A DNA stretch of 64,000 bases from Tepidanaerobacter syntrophicus (GTDB lineage Bacteria > Bacillota > Thermosediminibacteria > Thermosediminibacterales > Tepidanaerobacteraceae), in NCBI RefSeq assembly GCF_001485475.2, contig NZ_DF976999.1, forward strand, positions 282,001-346,000, given 5' to 3'. A model generated the notes under the pieces. It saw only the letters and a program-made list of their open reading frames with translations. It was not told the DNA's origin and made no database searches. Positions 62,937 to 64,000 of the stretch are shown here, piece after piece. A program made the position numbers and the translations under genes. Every line of letters begins with the position of its first letter. The stretch's first letter is position 1.

Positions 62937-62960
62937 CACAATAATCTTTTGTTCAATTGT

Positions 62961-62989
62961 AGTTTAACTTAGATTTTTTGGTTTGTCAA
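62961..62989 (-). promoter_or_regulatory. Promoter of the glucitol-type PTS operon
   Basis: TTGACA (62989-62984), 17-bp spacer, TAAACT (62966-62961). Further upstream are two more inverted repeats, ATTTAT-CA-ATAAAT (about 63002-63015) and ACTTTAT-CAAT-ATAAAGT (about 63034-63051), possible sites for other regulators. Confidence 0.75.
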
Positions 62990-63106
62990 TAATTGTCTAA
63001 CATTTATCAATAAATTCGTTTGTTTTATCCGGTACTTTATCAATATAAAGTCATTCTTGTAAATGTTAGTTTTCCAAAGTATTTAAGTATAAGTTTTTTG
63101 TAGACA

Positions 63107-63172
63107 TTAATCAACTATATGCAAATAAGGTCTTTAGTTAACTAAAGACCTTATTTGCATATAGTTGATTAA
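63107..63172. repeat. Perfect 66-bp palindrome
   Basis: Arms 63107-63139 and 63140-63172 are exact reverse complements with no spacer; the left arm starts TTAATCAACTATATGCAAAT and the centre is AGTTAACT. It lies 12 bases after the galactitol-type EIIC stop and may fold as a terminator hairpin, but no T-run follows on the minus strand. Confidence 0.95.
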
Positions 63173-63184
63173 GATCAGCGAAGG

Positions 63185-64000
63185 CTAGCCAAATAATTGC
63201 ATAACTTTAAGAATAATCCATGTTAGCGGGTTAGCCCCATCACATATACTCGAAATTGTAGTCGCCCCCTCCGGGAACTGGAAGGCTGCATCAATCGCTG
63301 CTTGAGTATGGAGAGGAGATACGTTTGTGGCTATCAATAATCCTACAGCTATTACTAACGTCCCGATTATAACAGATCTAAAAACATTGCCTCTGCATAT
63401 TGGGGCTATCATAGCTACCATAAAAGGTATTGTAGCAAGATCTCCGAAGGGTAGAACCCTGTTTCCAGGGACCACTAAAGCTAATAAAATAGTAACCGGA
63501 ACTAATATTAGAGCCGTTGCGATAGCTGCGGGATGTCCTATAGCCACAGCCGAATCCAAACCTATATAGAATTCGTTTCCTGCAAATCTTTTCTGCATAA
63601 ACTTCTTTGCTGCTTCAGATACCGGTATCAGACCTTCCATAAGTATGCGAACCATTCTAGGCATCAAAAACATAACTCCTGCCATTGACATGCCAAGATT
63701 TAAAGAATCCTTGATATCATATTTCGCGATTAGGCCTAAGACAATTCCCAAAATCAGGCCAACCATCATAGGTTCGCCAAGCACACCAAATCTTTTACTT
63801 ATACTATCTGGATTTATATCTATTTTATTAATACCTGGGATTTTATCAAAAATTTTATTTAATGGTATTGCAACAGGAACATATGCCAGTGAAAATCCAT
63901 GAGGCAATGAAATACCTGGTAAACCGTAAAATTCTTGGACTATGGGCGCTGTCCAATCTGCAAGTTTCAAGACTATAGCAGCATTTATAGCGGCTGCAAT
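63185..64000 (-). CDS. gatC: PTS galactitol-type EIIC, C-terminal part (cut by window edge)
   Basis: About 271 codons are visible; the frame continues open to base 64000 (INAAIVLKLADWTAP...), so the apparent TTG start at 63970 is internal. Multiple membrane helices; LPHGFSLAYVPVAIPLNKIF, SKRFGVLGEPMMVGLILGIV, GMSMAGVMFLMPRMVRILM, FYIGLDSAVAIGHPA and IAPICRGNVFRSVIIG match the GatC family. It would import galactitol or another polyol with GatA and GatB, presumably encoded beyond the window. Confidence 0.9.
   Translation of the reverse strand: MAAAINAAIVLKLADWTAPIVQEFYGLPGISLPHGFSLAYVPVAIPLNKIFDKIPGINKIDINPDSISKRFGVLGEPMMVGLILGIVLGLIAKYDIKDSLNLGMSMAGVMFLMPRMVRILMEGLIPVSEAAKKFMQKRFAGNEFYIGLDSAVAIGHPAAIATALILVPVTILLALVVPGNRVLPFGDLATIPFMVAMIAPICRGNVFRSVIIGTLVIAVGLLIATNVSPLHTQAAIDAAFQFPEGATTISSICDGANPLTWIILKVMQLFG

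Overview
This window comes from a low-to-moderate G+C Gram-positive anaerobe. Lipoprotein and PBP cell-wall genes, four T-box leaders, an M-box, HPr kinase, PTS operons and Shine-Dalgarno (SD) dependent genes with many GTG/TTG starts point to Firmicutes, class Clostridia. The archaeal-type bifunctional phosphoglucose/phosphomannose isomerase and the general gene order suggest a Thermoanaerobacterales/Tepidanaerobacter-like genome; the genus is a guess. Almost everything is on the minus strand. Only the PBP1A gene (23865-26300) and a phosphohexomutase (49213-50571) are on the plus strand.

Layout, left to right. 1-1000: 5' part of mgtE (cut by the window edge) behind an unusually elaborate leader: promoter, Mg2+ M-box riboswitch, terminator, then a 29-codon leader ORF beginning MDPDP that resembles the enterobacterial MgtL Mg2+-sensing leader peptide, set in alternative hairpins that can hide the mgtE SD. 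1014-9848: two operons, murB-hyuA-HDAC-like deacylase and yhaM-hprK-PGI/PMI-PHP-dat. 9919-18396: a seven-gene operon for peptide or N-acyl-D-amino-acid uptake and hydrolysis (dppDFBC, D-aminoacylase, binding protein, M19 dipeptidase). 18431-23671: a small Cys-rich protein, 8-oxoG glycosylase, nitroreductase and a type-2 ileS under an Ile T-box.

23806-26365: PBP1A. 26441-35307: yqzL-like micro-gene, Phe T-box, pheST, zapA, polX, mutS2, DUF523. 35316-39487: infC-rpmI-rplT with L20-type leader, followed by potassium-uptake genes ktrB-ktrA and an rRNA methyltransferase. 39484-42428: thrS under a Thr T-box, and a DUF445 membrane protein. 42527-43173: seven tRNA genes. 43371-49129: histidine operon hisZ-G-C-B-A-F-IE, which lacks hisD and hisH. 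49213-54713: phosphohexomutase, glyQS under a Gly T-box with a TIM-barrel isomerase, and aspA. 54722-58070: an E1alpha/E1beta/E2 2-oxoacid (or acetoin) dehydrogenase without E3. 58186-62989: a glucitol-type PTS operon with a SorC-type regulator, GutM, EIIC, EIIBC, EIIA and a SAF-domain NAD-binding protein instead of sorbitol-6-P dehydrogenase. 63107-64000: a perfect 66-bp palindrome and a truncated galactitol-type EIIC.

Main point of interest: mgtE seems to be governed by two Mg2+ sensors in series, an M-box aptamer acting on transcription and, just downstream, a DPDP leader peptide acting on translation. Secondary points are the very likely AUU start of infC with possible AUU starts in ktrB and hisC, the 66-bp palindrome, the incomplete his operon, and the SAF-domain PTS operon. 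No CRISPR array, insertion sequence, prophage or rRNA gene was seen.
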